Source: Zygnema cylindricum
Taxonomy: Eukaryota > Streptophyta > Zygnematophyceae > Zygnematales > Zygnemataceae
DNA length: 64,000 nt
Assembly (NCBI GenBank): GCA_037447655.1
Contig: JBBHKE010000165.1
Span: forward strand, 389,499 to 453,498
Direction: 5' to 3'
The notes below the pieces were generated by a model. That model was not told the DNA's origin and did not search any database. It saw only the letters and a program-made list of their open reading frames with translations. The position numbers were made by a program, and so were the translations under genes. Each line of letters begins with the position of its first letter. Position 1 is the stretch's first letter. Shown here in pieces: positions 35,094 through 45,608 of this stretch.

Positions 35094-36120
35094 TTTTTGA
35101 TGAAATTAGCATAGTTCATAGACTCAGCCCAAAATTGCAACCCTATCCTCTTATCACTTAACATACTTCTAGACCTATCTCCTAAAGTTCTATTCACTCT
35201 TTTTGCCACTCCATTTTGTTCCGGATTATAGGGAACAGTTTTCTCATGATGCATGATGAATTCCTTCTTCTTTAAAATATTCTTCAAATTCCCTTGAGGT
35301 GTATTATTTCCCATTATCACTTCTTATCTCTTTTATTGAGGTTTCATGTAGTTTTTCACTCCATACTTTACACTCTTAATACATCTTACTTATGTCTGAG
35401 AAAATATACCTTCGTGTATCTAGACGAATCATATGTGGTGGTTAACATCCGTCTCTTCCCCCCATGTGAAGCATACCTAACTAGTCCCCAAACATCAGTG
35501 TTAATTAGATCCAATACTTTCTCTCTCCTTAATAAGGTTGCTTTTGGAAATGGAAGTCTATGAATCTTCCCTTGGGCACATCCACTACAATCATCAAAGG
35601 ACTCATCATCCTCAAAACTAATACCCTCTACTATTCATTTTTTTTTCATTTTCTTTAATCTATCTAGATGCACATGCCCCAACCTTTTGTGCCTAAGCAT
35701 CATCTCACTTGCACACAAATAGCGAACACTCTTTTCATTGCAAAGAACAATTCTGAACATCCCTTGACTGCCCTTCTTAGCTATGAAATAAACATCATTA
35801 TCAAAGCTTCCTGTGAAGATTCCTTTCCTAGTTCCTGTTTCAAACAGCTTTTCATCTAGGACAGCTGTTGAGACTAGGCTCTTGCTAAGCTGTGGAATGT
35901 AATGAACGTCTGAGAGTGTTACAATTGAGGCCTTTCCATCAACTAAAACGTTGAAGTCAATAGTTCCAACTAGACTTGTGGTTTCTACTCTACCACCTCC
36001 GTACTCTATTTCAACTATTGGGATCTTTCTCAATTTAGTGAACCACCTCTTATCTTTGCACATATGCATTGAGGCCCCTGAGTCACTCATCCACCCATCC
36101 TCGGGTGGATCCCTCTTACC
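35094..36120 (-). pseudogene. pol: B3 pol: protease and integrase (right part)
   Basis: The 151-residue frame at 35635-36090 starts at the intact protease site MSDSGASMHMCKDKRWF and runs into the GAG-pre-integrase HKRLGHVHLDRLKKM. The integrase core follows with frameshifts. The frame at 35063-35320 has HHEKTVPYNPEQNGVAKRVN and GLQFWAESMNYANFIKN, ending at the LTR junction. Confidence 0.85.
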
Positions 36121-37311
36121 TCCGAAAGCACATTTTTGTCTATGTGGAATGTTGACATGCTTTTCAGTGGTTTTTGGATTAAGAATAAGCTCTTCAAGCT
36201 CCGCTTCCTGATCCGTTTCTTTGTCCTCTGCCTCATTATAATCTTCAATCAGGAAAGCCTTTTTCTTTCCTACATCCTTTGAGGTTCCGTGTCCATCTTT
36301 CAGTCGAAGATCTGCAAGTTTGACACAATCTGCCGTATGGTGTCCCGGTTTCTTGCAGAAGTGACATAATCCTCCTCGAGAAGTTTTCTCCCTCGTCTTT
36401 CAAATCTGCCACCTCCTTCTCCTCTTCCACCAAATTTTCGACAAGGATCTTTCCCTCTCTCCTCATCACGCTTCCGCCCAATTTGTTCTTGCTGACAATG
36501 CTTGCACACTTGAACTCCCTCTCCTAAGCTATATGGTGTTTTCAATCACTAAAATCATTCCCACTGTGTCATCCCAATTCGAATTGCTATCTCCTATGTC
36601 TTGCAATCGGATAATAATATTCTCATACTTTTCAGGTAGTTTCGTCATTAATGTATTCACTCTTTGTCTCTCACACCATGAGTTACCTGCACTCTCTATC
36701 TCTTCTAACAATGCTCATAAATCATTGCAATAATTATTCATGCTTCCTCCTTTATAAGTATAAGCTCTGATCTTATTTTCTAACAACTGTTGCTCTTGCA
36801 ATGATCCACTCTTATATTTGTTAACTAGTGATATCCAAATCTGAGATGAAGATTTGACATAAATAAAAGGAATGGCAATGCCCGTTGCTACATTTTTAAG
36901 AATTAACAGCTTAGCAACATTATCTTTGTAGTTCCACTTTTCATACTCCGATCTGTCGATCTGAACCCTTGTCAACGTTGCTGGTGGTGCTGCTGCCGAT
37001 ATCGCCTTCGACAATGGTGTCGCTTGAGTTGCAACTCCTCCCTTTTCTCTTTCCATGAAAATTTTATATCCATCTCATTTTCATCCTCGGTGATGGTGGC
37101 AGCTGTTCTGGCTACGGTAGTGACGGAGGTACCAGAAAAACCCTCCAAAGCCAAGTGGAGGTGGGTATCGCATTTGTCCAGACACTATGCCCCATAGATG
37201 CTTCTCAAATAGTTCTCCCTCCATCATCATTTCCCAATGCAAAAATTCTGATTCATTGAATATGGTCACTGTAGAGGGTGGGCCCAAAACCTAAAATTCT
37301 GTGGTCTCCAT
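36121..37311 (-). pseudogene. gag: B3 gag, broken
   Basis: Gag starts at 37311 in the LTR but meets TAG at the LTR/primer-site junction. Legible blocks are TVTIFNESEFLHWEMMMEGELFEKHLWGIVSGQMRYPP (37081-37287), an alanine/proline-rich spacer, the capsid core YEKWNYKDNVAKLLILKNV to YKGGSMNNYCNDL (36715-37056), LMTKLPEKYENI (36529-36711), and a zinc-knuckle region near 36340 that is frameshifted. Confidence 0.82.
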
Positions 37312-38178
37312 TGACCCACAAAATAAGCAGTTTATATAAAGCCTCTAGGATATTATTTGCCCCTTCCTCTTTTCCACTGAATAAGCGCCGCCCAAGCACA
37401 AAAAATTGTGATCACCCTCACCCCTGTGAGGACAAGACTCCCTTGAGTCAAACGCAAATAGAATCACTCAATTTGCTCCCCTGAGAAGTAAGTTAGGGCT
37501 GGTCAAAGATGACCTTTATAGTTACAAGCTCTCTTAGAGAGAGGTCCCTAAATATCACTAAGTCTTGGTCTGCCTACTCACAACTACCTACTACTAAACC
37601 CTAGTCTAATAGGAACAATATATAGTACAAGAAGGAACAATGTGCGATGTACTTATTGTACGACAATTGTACGACAAGGTCTACAAGGTGACAACTATCA
37701 AATCGGGAGCCATGGTTCCTCCTCCCATCTTCTCCTTTATCAAATATTGTGGCGCCACGTGGCAGTGCGTGACACTATCTCAGTATGCTGCCAAAAGCTC
37801 ACTTCGCGTGGGGGCTATAATGCCGGCCGTTCGATCAAAACATGTTTTGCACGGTTTAGATTCGCGTACATGCATGAATTATTCCTCTGCGTTAGTCTGG
37901 TGTTAATTAGCTATCGCGTTAATATTTAAATTTCTTTGAAACCCGTCACGTGTATCGTTTCGATAATGCCTTAGTGGATAAGACGAACGAATACATAGTT
38001 ATACGCAAACCTAGGTTTAAATCTAGACCTATGCACCATTTTGGTATAATATCCTCTATTTCTAAATCTGCCACTTTCTAAATATTGTGGCAGCCATGGC
38101 GTGCCTTTGATCCTCACTCTCTCTCTTTAAAGTGGAAATAAATTAGAGAAGTGAACTATTAATTACCTCTTTTCAATA
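37292..38178 (-). repeat. 5' LTR of B3
   Basis: The LTR is 887 bp. The terminal TG is mutated to TA (TATTGAAAAGAGG in minus sense). The primer site reads GGTTTTGGGCCCACC, one base off the family A version. Confidence 0.9.
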
Positions 38179-38794
38179 GCCCCCATTCCCGGTTTTGACC
38201 CGCCGTGAGCCACTTGTTTCCCTTTAAACTTCCGCAAAGCTTGAAGTTCAGCCTGTTCCTTTTCATTCAATGAGGTCTCCCCATCGAATCATGCAAAGTT
38301 CACACGCGCCTTGCTGGTTTCACCTTTTTTGCTTGCCTCACGGTGGAAAAAGTGGTCATAAAACATCATAGCCACCAGAGAAATGTCCTTGGCAGAGGGA
38401 TTAATGTCCTGAATTGCCTGTCCGGCAATCCAATTACTTAGGGCAGTTAGCCATGTCGCCCTGAACGAGTTACGCACAGCTATATAATATTTAGTGGTCA
38501 TAGCTGGGAGGTCTATAGTGGATAGTTTGTTTTTTGACAAAGGCTAGAGAGTCGATTGAACAAAGTCTGTTGGGTTTCATTCCTCAAACACTGGAATTTC
38601 GTGAATTCTTTGATTACATACTCATTATTTTCGTTGTATAAGAGACTTCAAGTGTTCAAAAATATGGTGCAGGGTGTAGGGTTTGCGACCATTCTGGTGG
38701 CAACTGTGGCATCCCCGAAAGCTTGCAGCTAATTGACATTCGCTAGCCCTTGGGCTTGCAATTTATGGTTTTCTGTGAATGCAGGCATTAGAAG
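38179..38794 (-). pseudogene. gag: Gypsy gag, capsid-like middle segment
   Basis: Across the solo LTR the frame joins ADSATAKNALL (right) to MPAFTENHKLQAQGLANVN (left). It continues through stops to the 83-residue frame at 38289-38540, which contains YYIAVRNSFRATWLTALSNWIAG and SLVAMMFYDHFFHREA. It ends FKGKQVAHGGSKPGMGA at the B3 border, and the zinc knuckle follows beyond B3. I infer a capsid role from position; the sequence is not one I recognise. Confidence 0.7.
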
Positions 38795-39339
38795 TGTTGA
38801 TATTTGAGTATTTTCTAGGTCTGTATTATAATAGGAAAAATGTAGAGGCGGTCTACCTCTAACTCCCTTTACCAAGCCCCCACACTTGTTGTAGTCACTG
38901 AAGGCTGGGTAGGGTGATAGGGCCATGGCTGCCTAAAGCTTTGTAGCAGACAGTTAGCACAAAATAGATGGGTTTACTAAAAGTATTGACGGACCCAGGA
39001 ATTGATCCTGGTACCTGACGTCCGTCAATGTAGCCGTTAGCTTTGTCCGTTTAGTCTAGGACTAGTGCTAGGACATATAGGGTTTGATAATTATATAAAT
39101 ATGTACACGTAGACGAATTCATTTAACGGCGCAAAAAGATCCTTAGTACATAGAAACAGTTTAGTGAAGTATGGTTTACGCGAAACTGATACCGCGCATT
39201 TGTTTCGACAGCGAAACAAATACCGCGCACTTATTTTCGACGGGTAAGAATGAATACCAGATTTAATCGACGGCCGTGGTGCTAGCCGAGATTCCGGAAT
39301 GGCCGCCTTGGCGTTTTTTGACGCCGCCACTCATGATGA

Positions 39340-39588
39340 CACGTGGAAATGCGCTGGAGGATTGCGGAATCTCCGGAGCGCAAGATAACAAGTTTGGGTG
39401 TGACATTTGTCACTCGTATGGTCTTGTCGTACAATTTCCGTACAGAAAGTACTCCGGCGCCTGTACTTTTATGTACGGTACAGTCCTGTGATTGGCGCCG
39501 TACTTCAGTAGAAGGGGTTTAGAGAGGGACTAGAACTTAGAATATTTCTGGTAGGTAGATGCCTCTCCCAGAGAGCACCTTGTATAAA
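39340..39588 (+). promoter_or_regulatory. LTR promoter region: G-box, GTAC cluster, TATA box
   Basis: ACACGTGGAA at about 39339 contains the CACGTG G-box (39340-39345). Six GTAC tetramers lie within 53 bases at 39429-39481. TATAAA is at 39583-39588. The order is repeated in the other family A LTRs. A transcription start about 30 bases after the TATA box would put the hairpins at 39654-39688 in the RNA leader. Confidence 0.6.
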
Positions 39589-39653
39589 TGTCAAACTTTG
39601 GCCAGCCATAACTATCAACTCAGTTGACCAAATTCAGTGATTCTTGTTGCTGC

Positions 39654-39688
39654 GGACTCAGGGGAGTCCAGGCTACACAGGGGTGTAG
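39654..39688 (+). promoter_or_regulatory. Tandem leader hairpins, A version
   Basis: Hairpin 1 is GGACTC-AGGG-GAGTCC (39654-39669). Hairpin 2 is CTACAC-AGGG-GTGTAG (39673-39688). Both have 6-bp perfect stems and the same tetraloop, three bases apart. They start about 70 bases after the TATA box. Families B, C and D have equivalents with different stem sequences. Confidence 0.8.
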
Positions 39689-39963
39689 TCGGTCAGAGTT
39701 TTTGCCTGCCTGGAAGGCTGCATTTCTAAGGGAAAGTCAAAGTGGGTGAATGTGTCCAAATCTCATATTCTAACTTTGCATTCTGTGGTGGAACTGAGCA
39801 CACAGAAAGTCTTATTTCACAGGGGTGAAGCTCTAATGGGGTTCTGATTGTCAAGGGGTCAATCATTTGGGTTTATATCAAGTTGGAGTCGGCACTATCT
39901 AGATTAGCTTCCTTTGGACCTGCGAATTCTGTGTGGCAATGGAGCCCATAGAATTTCAAGAAG

Positions 39964-42207
39964 AGCGTTCTTAGCCGTGGCAGAATCTGCTTTTGCCTGC
40001 AAGACTGCTGCGTTGAGAACCGGGTCGGAAATCTTGATGGTTGGTGCCATTAAAAGGGGTTGACGTTCTTTGTAGTCCGTTAGAGCTCCCCCGGAGAGGT
40101 AATTTACCATCATCAGGAAAAGTGTGGTTTCGAAGTCATCAGGGATTGCTTCTTATCTATACTTGTTGATCTAAGATTGGGTGAAAGATTTCCACAATAT
40201 TTCAAAATGTGAAAAGTCTATTCCCGAACTATCCCATGTGAAGATCCGGAGGTCTCCCATCTCTTTCTCTTCATCTGCGAGATTGGTGAATTGTGGCAAG
40301 GTCGGTCTGGTAGGGCTAACAAACTGAGCTTGCGAAGTGGCTCCGGGATCTACACCTTCTGGATCCAAACCACTTCCTCCTCCAATAGGATGAGCACGTG
40401 TAAGAGCTACGACCCCCCCCCACTGATAATGGTCAAACTGCTAAAGGAGGTGTTGGAGCCCTTGCTCCTCTATATCCATGAGAGTATTGCTTTTCCCTTA
40501 GAACTGTATCCACCGATGGGATGTGGAGACTTCGTCTGTTCAAAGATCTTCGTGAAATGGACGGTGACGGAGACGGAGACGGAGTCTCTTGTGAACCTGT
40601 AGGATTAGGCGTCTGTATCCTAGTTCGCCTCCTAGATGCCTCGCAAGCTAGAAAAGGGAGAACGCCGCTGTGGAGGAGTATAGGCCGGGATGGATTAGTC
40701 GCTTAAGAGAGGAGGATTGGGAGATCCACTGACCGCGGCAGCTGGGGAATGAGGTGGCCAAGGAGAAGAGGGAAGAGCAAGGGAATGTCTGGCTGGGGAA
40801 GCAAGAGGAGTAGATGCCCTCAAGGGAACGTGAACCCTTTTGTCCAATCGTAATTCCACCAAGGCTTCCACTCTGCTGGTGTCCTCCAGTGAAACAACAG
40901 TTGGCAATCCCCTAGGAGAAGTTGCAATATCAAGAATTGTATTTGCTTCAAACCCTTTTTATCAAGTTCCGTAATCCTCCCCTCTTTCCGGAAAGAGGGG
41001 TTCCCTATCTCATTTCCGAGAGTGGCATGCCTGGTTGGCTGCCTGTGATAGGGTTGGTTTTCCAAATGGGTTCCTCTGATGCGGCCCTATTCATGATGGA
41101 GTGGACCTCTGCCCACTGAGAAATCTAGTGGACCTGCGTTGAGCTTCCCAAATAAGGTTCAATTCGTGTTCCCATAAAGCTTGTCTTTCCTTCCCTAGAG
41201 CCTCCCAATCTACCGTAACTGGTCCAACCCCCGTCGTCGCCTGACCCTGTGCTTTCACTATCTCCACAAACTCATGCGTTCTGCTAACCACCTTAGTCAG
41301 ATCTGATATCCCCATGCCCGAAACCTTGGGATCTGTAAGTGTTGTCTGCCATAATCCCCCTATAGGTCGAACGCTTGGTGTATCGGGAGGGACTTTTTAT
41401 TCACCGCTATTGCGAGAGGGGAGGAACGTCTCTTTCTTTACCACTGGGGTAAACATGCCAGGTGTCGCGGTGATCAAATCTTTTCCCCCTCCGAGGCTCT
41501 TGGGAGCTCTATCCGCTAGTTCCTTCCAGGTTACGAGAAGTAGTTCGACCCTGAGACGACCTGATGGTAGTCCTCTCATGGGATTGAGCGGCCTAGGGAT
41601 GTGAAGCTGGCTCCCCCTTGTGTCGGTCCGGTGCGGACTGAGAAGAATTGCTTTCTAAAGAGCTACTTATAATCTCCACTAGTCCTCCTATTGTCCTGAC
41701 CACCCTAAGTTGATCTCACCAGGCTACTCTCTGAACAAGCTCCTTCTTCACCTTCAACTCATGTAAATTGTGAAGGGCCGACAACTCTTTCCAACATGGC
41801 CTACGAGGATATGCAAAAATCTCATAGTATATCGGAATATTAGGTTTGGGAACTTTTGACCGTGTATGGAACCCCAATTCTCGAAAGTGACTCTTGAACG
41901 GCTCCTTGTGAGCTAACCCCTTCCGGCGAGCTTTAGGGGATGACTTCTTCCTCTCCTCCGCGTGGACTCTGGCGGCCTCGGACAAAGAAGGAAATTGTTA
42001 GGGCGTAAGGCTAGGAAGAGGTGGAGGAACTGATCCCTTGGAGGTTTTTTCCACAAGCGAATCAAACACAGAGGCCATAAGCACTGACTCCTCGCTCATC
42101 TGGGACTCTTCTTCTCGTAGAAAAGTATCCATACTACCCTGCTCCCTAGATCCAATTTCCGGACCCCCTTTTTCCTGAGCTTCTCCCCCTCCTATCACAC
42201 AGAACAC
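39964..42207 (-). pseudogene. gag: Gypsy gag N-terminal part
   Basis: The start at 42207 opens MFCVIGGGEAQEKGGPEIG. An in-frame TAA follows after SLTP, and the same frame continues SEAARVHAEERKKSSPKARRKG to 41716. Further pieces at 41397-41579, 41091-41315 (VTVDWEALGKERQALWEHELNL), 40171-40368 (EEKEMGDLRIFTWDSSGIDFSHF) and 39904-40113 follow with frameshifts. A long, hydrophilic N-terminus precedes the capsid-like part. I do not recognise a domain. It is assigned to gypsy gag because it lies between the 5' LTR and the capsid/zinc-knuckle segments on the same strand. Confidence 0.6.
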
Positions 42208-42319
42208 TCAGAACTATCGGTAAAGAGAACCCTAACTCCTCTCAAGAATTGAGGGTGGCAAAATTTGAAGCTCATAATCCCTCTAATCCGAAAAAGAAAG
42301 TTGTTTTTTCAGTACTGTG

Positions 42320-43446
42320 CTAGCCCGCTAGAAGTCTAACAAAGATTCCCTCAAAACCCATTGTTCTTGTTCAAAATATGATAGAATTCAACCCCGGCTG
42401 CATCGCAACCAAAGCCCAAAAATGACTACCAAAGAGAGAACAAAGGCACTTCCACGCAGAATAATGGAACAATATAAGAATAATAAGTTGTTTCAGAATT
42501 AACAATATCACCTTGCCCTAGAAAAATAGAGATAAAGATATGATTTAGAATAGTAGTAAGCAAGCTCAACATACCCCCAAAAGCAACGCTAACAACAAGA
42601 AGAGACAAAATCTCTCTCGAAGACACCGAAACAAGTAATGTCCTCCTTAACTCCTTAGTTTTCGCAACCCGGAACTGGCAAGATCCCTCTCGGTATGAAA
42701 TAGCCACCTGTCCCTAATCGCCCAAAAATGAAAGATAGTGCCAACTACCCACCCGGACTACGATTTCCATAAAGGACAAATGCAAACCAAGATGGCACTA
42801 GGGTCACAATCACATAACAAAAAAAGGTTCTCCAAAAAAAGTTTGTTGGAATTTCTAAAGGTTTTCCGGGAGATAGTACTGAAACAGCAACCTGTCTCTT
42901 TCGGCCCCAAGCGCTTTATACAACAAAGTTTGTCTGGTTTCAGATCCAAAAGGTCAACGCAATGGAACGAGCCGATGAGTGGAGAGCAATTGCTATCAAA
43001 TTGACATAGGACAAATAAAGCCGAACCACACTAAGGGCAAAAAGTTATACTTCAGACTCTGACTAAATCCAGCACTAAGTGTCCAAATTGGAGCCACAAA
43101 TCTACCAGAAATCCTAAACTGGCGTTAGGACACCACACTTTGACCTAGGGTAATTAATGGACCAAAAGTCAGCTGAACCTGAACTAAATCCCTACTGATA
43201 GCTAACAACATAATCTAGATGACAATCTAAAAAGGTACGTGGCTATCCACAATGTACCCCCCACGAGGGTTGGCGGGAGCTACTCCCATGTAACGGAATT
43301 GCAATCTTTGAGACAGGAGAACTTGGCAATCGGCCTCCGTTAGGGACGAAATTAAAGTGCGTCCCGCTGAGTTTGGTAAATACAAGGATATCGTCGGGCT
43401 AGGTGCACTCACTCGTTCATACTCTGTTAACCGTATAGGTTAAAAA
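42320..43446 (-). repeat. 5' LTR of gypsy element, main part
   Basis: This segment aligns with 5936-7055 throughout in the same orientation, roughly 88% identical by eye. It ends GCTAGCACA in minus sense. It is interrupted at 43446 by the family A block and resumes at 50495. The 110 bases between it and the gag start (42208-42319) are the untranslated leader, in which I did not identify a primer site. Confidence 0.75.
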
Positions 43447-43957
43447 TGAAATTCTATGGGCTCCATTGCCACACAAAATTCGCAAATCCAAAGAAGCTAA
43501 TCTAGATAGTGCCGACTCCAAGTTTATATAAACCCAAATGATTGACCCATAGACAATCAAAACCCCGTTACAGCTTCACTCCTGTGAAATAAAACTTTCT
43601 TTGTGCTCGGTTCCACCACAGAATGCAAAGTAAGAATATGAGTTTTGGATAACATTCCCCACTTTGACTTTCCCTTAAAAATGCAGCCACCGTGGCAGCC
43701 AAAAACACTGACCGACTACACCTCTCCATAGCCTCGACTCCCTTGAGTCTGCAGTAAAAAAAATCACTGAATTTGGTCAACTGGGTTGATAGATATAGCT
43801 GCTCAAAGTGAGCTTTTTATACAGAATGCCTCTAGGAGAGAAGGCTTCCAAAAAATGTCTAAGTACAAAGAACCTCCTCAAATTATCATACACTATATAA
43901 TGTACATACAAAGTACAATAGCCGCCGTACTTTATGTACGGAATTATGTTGCACCAC
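43447..43957 (-). repeat. Family A LTR, truncated
   Basis: This is the gag-proximal 510 bp of a minus LTR with hairpins near 43710-43745 and a GTAC-containing stretch. It is cut where plus-strand RT-remnant sequence starts. Confidence 0.8.
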
Positions 43958-44076
43958 TCTCGGTCTGCCACATGATATTTTTTGGGGGTAAAAATAGAAA
44001 GCGATAGTGGAAAGAACTCCATGGGAGAGAGTGAGGTAAATTCAGAAAATGACATAATTATCATGGATGACAATAT
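43958..44076 (+). pseudogene. pol: Element A2 RT remnant, first part
   Basis: The sequence is almost the same as 48113-48225 in A3 (YFLGVKLESDSGKNSMGESEVNS). It is interrupted at 44076 by the solo C LTR and continues at 45130. Confidence 0.8.
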
Positions 44077-45124
44077 TGCAATTTTGTGTCCTCCATTGGA
44101 CTACAGAATACAAGAAACCTCTAGATAGTATTTAACTAACCCACTTCAAGCCACAACCACTACTGCCAAAAAGGGCAAACTGACAATTTGACTGCACCCC
44201 TATGCAGCGTGGACTCCCTTGAGTCCGTAGCAAAAAGAATCATTGAAAACGGCCAACCAGTCGATAAGGTTTGAGGCAGTAAAAATGCCAATTTGTACAA
44301 ACTCTCAAAGGGAGAGGTGACTACCTACCAAAATATTCTAAGTCCTGATTCTCTCTAATAACTTCAATCTATTGAAGTACGGACCAATCATATTACTGTA
44401 CCGTACTAAAAGTACTACTGCCGGTGTACCTTTTGTAAGGCCTATGTACAACAATGCTATTAAGCGGACGCGTGTCCGCAATTCACTCGTCCGTACGTTC
44501 TTCGGAATTCCTATGACAGAATGTCATCTTTCCACGTGGCTCCAGGTCATGCCACGTCACAAAACGCCAAAGTGACCACTCCGGGATTTCGGCGATGATG
44601 TGCGCCGTTGGATTTTATACGAAACGCAATCTTAGACGTAATAAATACTTGCGCGGCATTTGTTTCGCTGTCAAAACAAAATGCGTGGTATCCGTTTTGA
44701 ATTACTATCGTACGACGTACTTTCTAAAACTGAATCTATGTACGCCAAAAACAGTTGTAGTTAAATGGATTTAATTCACCCGAACTATATATATATATAT
44801 ATATATATCTATCACATACCATAGCATTTATCATTGGTCCTAGTCTATTAGGATAAAGCTGACCGCTACCGGCCAACTTGAAGAACTATAGGTACCGGGA
44901 TCAAATCTCTGGTCCGTCAAGTATATTTTTAGTAACCTACTAAAAATAGCTACCTGTTGAACTAGGGCAGCCATGGATCAACCACCCTCTCTAACCTTCA
45001 GTGACTACAACAAGTATGGGGGCTAGAGAGCGGAGGTGGAGGCAAGCTGCCCGTCCTTTTCTTTTCTTTTTATACAAACATATTTAAACCTAGAAAATAC
45101 TCTAGAAATCTATAAATTTCAACA
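44077..45124 (-). repeat. Solo LTR, family C
   Basis: The LTR is 1048 bp, TGCAATTTT on the plus strand to TTTCAACA, flanked by the exact duplication AATAT (44072-44076 and 45125-45129). It carries six GTAC tetramers near 44385-44455, a CACGTGG box at about 44537 and an (AT)n run at 44786-44808. Confidence 0.93.
44192..44226 (-). promoter_or_regulatory. Tandem leader hairpins, C version
   Basis: On the minus strand, hairpin 1 is GGACTC-AAGG-GAGTCC (44211-44226) and hairpin 2 is CTGCAT-AGGG-GTGCAG (44192-44207). The stem of hairpin 2 differs from A and B at two paired positions but stays complementary, with one T-G wobble at the loop. Confidence 0.75.
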
Positions 45125-45129
45125 AATAT

Positions 45130-45517
45130 GAGTTCGTAAGATTTAGATTTCATGCGGAACTTAGTGAGGACTAGTGTTTTTTGGGAATATTTGACGGGGG
45201 GTGGATTTGACATCACTACTTGGTGTGATGTCACTTGTGAAGATGTGCATGTAAAAGGGTTATCATCCGGGCATGTGTTGCACATTGGGGATGGGGCTGA
45301 CTCTTGGAAATGCAAAAGGGAAAGTGGATTTTGGTTGGATGAAAAGGGGAGGAGGTGGATAAAATATTTGCTCAGGTTTATGAAAAGTGGCATGCAAAAT
45401 AAAATGAATGATCGACAAGATGAAATTATTTTTGGTCATCTAATACAATTTCTTAAATATAAAGGTATTTGCTTGAAGCTTCATGAAGGAAAAAAGAAAA
45501 AGGAAAGGAAAAAAAAA

Positions 45518-45552
<35 letters not shown>

Positions 45553-45608
45553 GTATTTGTTGTTTTTGATAGGAGTTGAAAGTAATGTAGACTAGAAAAT
45601 AAGGGGAG
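45130..45608 (+). pseudogene. pol: Element A2 RNase H remnant
   Basis: The frame at 45152-45595 reads MRNLVRTSVFWEYLTGGGFDITTWCDVTCEDVHV, then HIGDGADSWKCK, RRWIKYLLRFMKSGMQN, and QFLKYKGICLKLHEGKK. These are conserved landmarks of the copia RNase H seen in B2 (DITTW, LQIGSGACCW, WVKSLLEEFGFMKSG), but the middle containing QSTMEAEYMA is deleted. The end runs into an (AT)n repeat (45519-45552) and a purine tract AAGGGGAG before the LTR. Confidence 0.82.

Larger units (their letters stand above)
30557..38178 (-). mobile_element. Copia-like element B3, full length with nested LTR
   Basis: B3 is 7622 bp, minus strand, with LTRs 30557-31443 and 37292-38178. It is flanked by the target duplication GCCCC (30552-30556 and 38179-38183), which proves a standard insertion into gypsy gag. 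It is longer than B1 because a family A LTR (33987-35093) and a duplicated integrase stretch lie inside. Confidence 0.93.
38795..39958 (+). repeat. Solo LTR, family A
   Basis: The LTR is 1164 bp, TGTTGATATTTG to GAATTTCA, flanked on both sides by the exact duplication AGAAG (38790-38794 and 39959-39963). It interrupts gypsy gag cleanly. The internal region was lost, presumably by recombination between two LTRs. It is one of the best-preserved family A LTRs and is used here as reference for the regulatory motifs. Confidence 0.95.
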
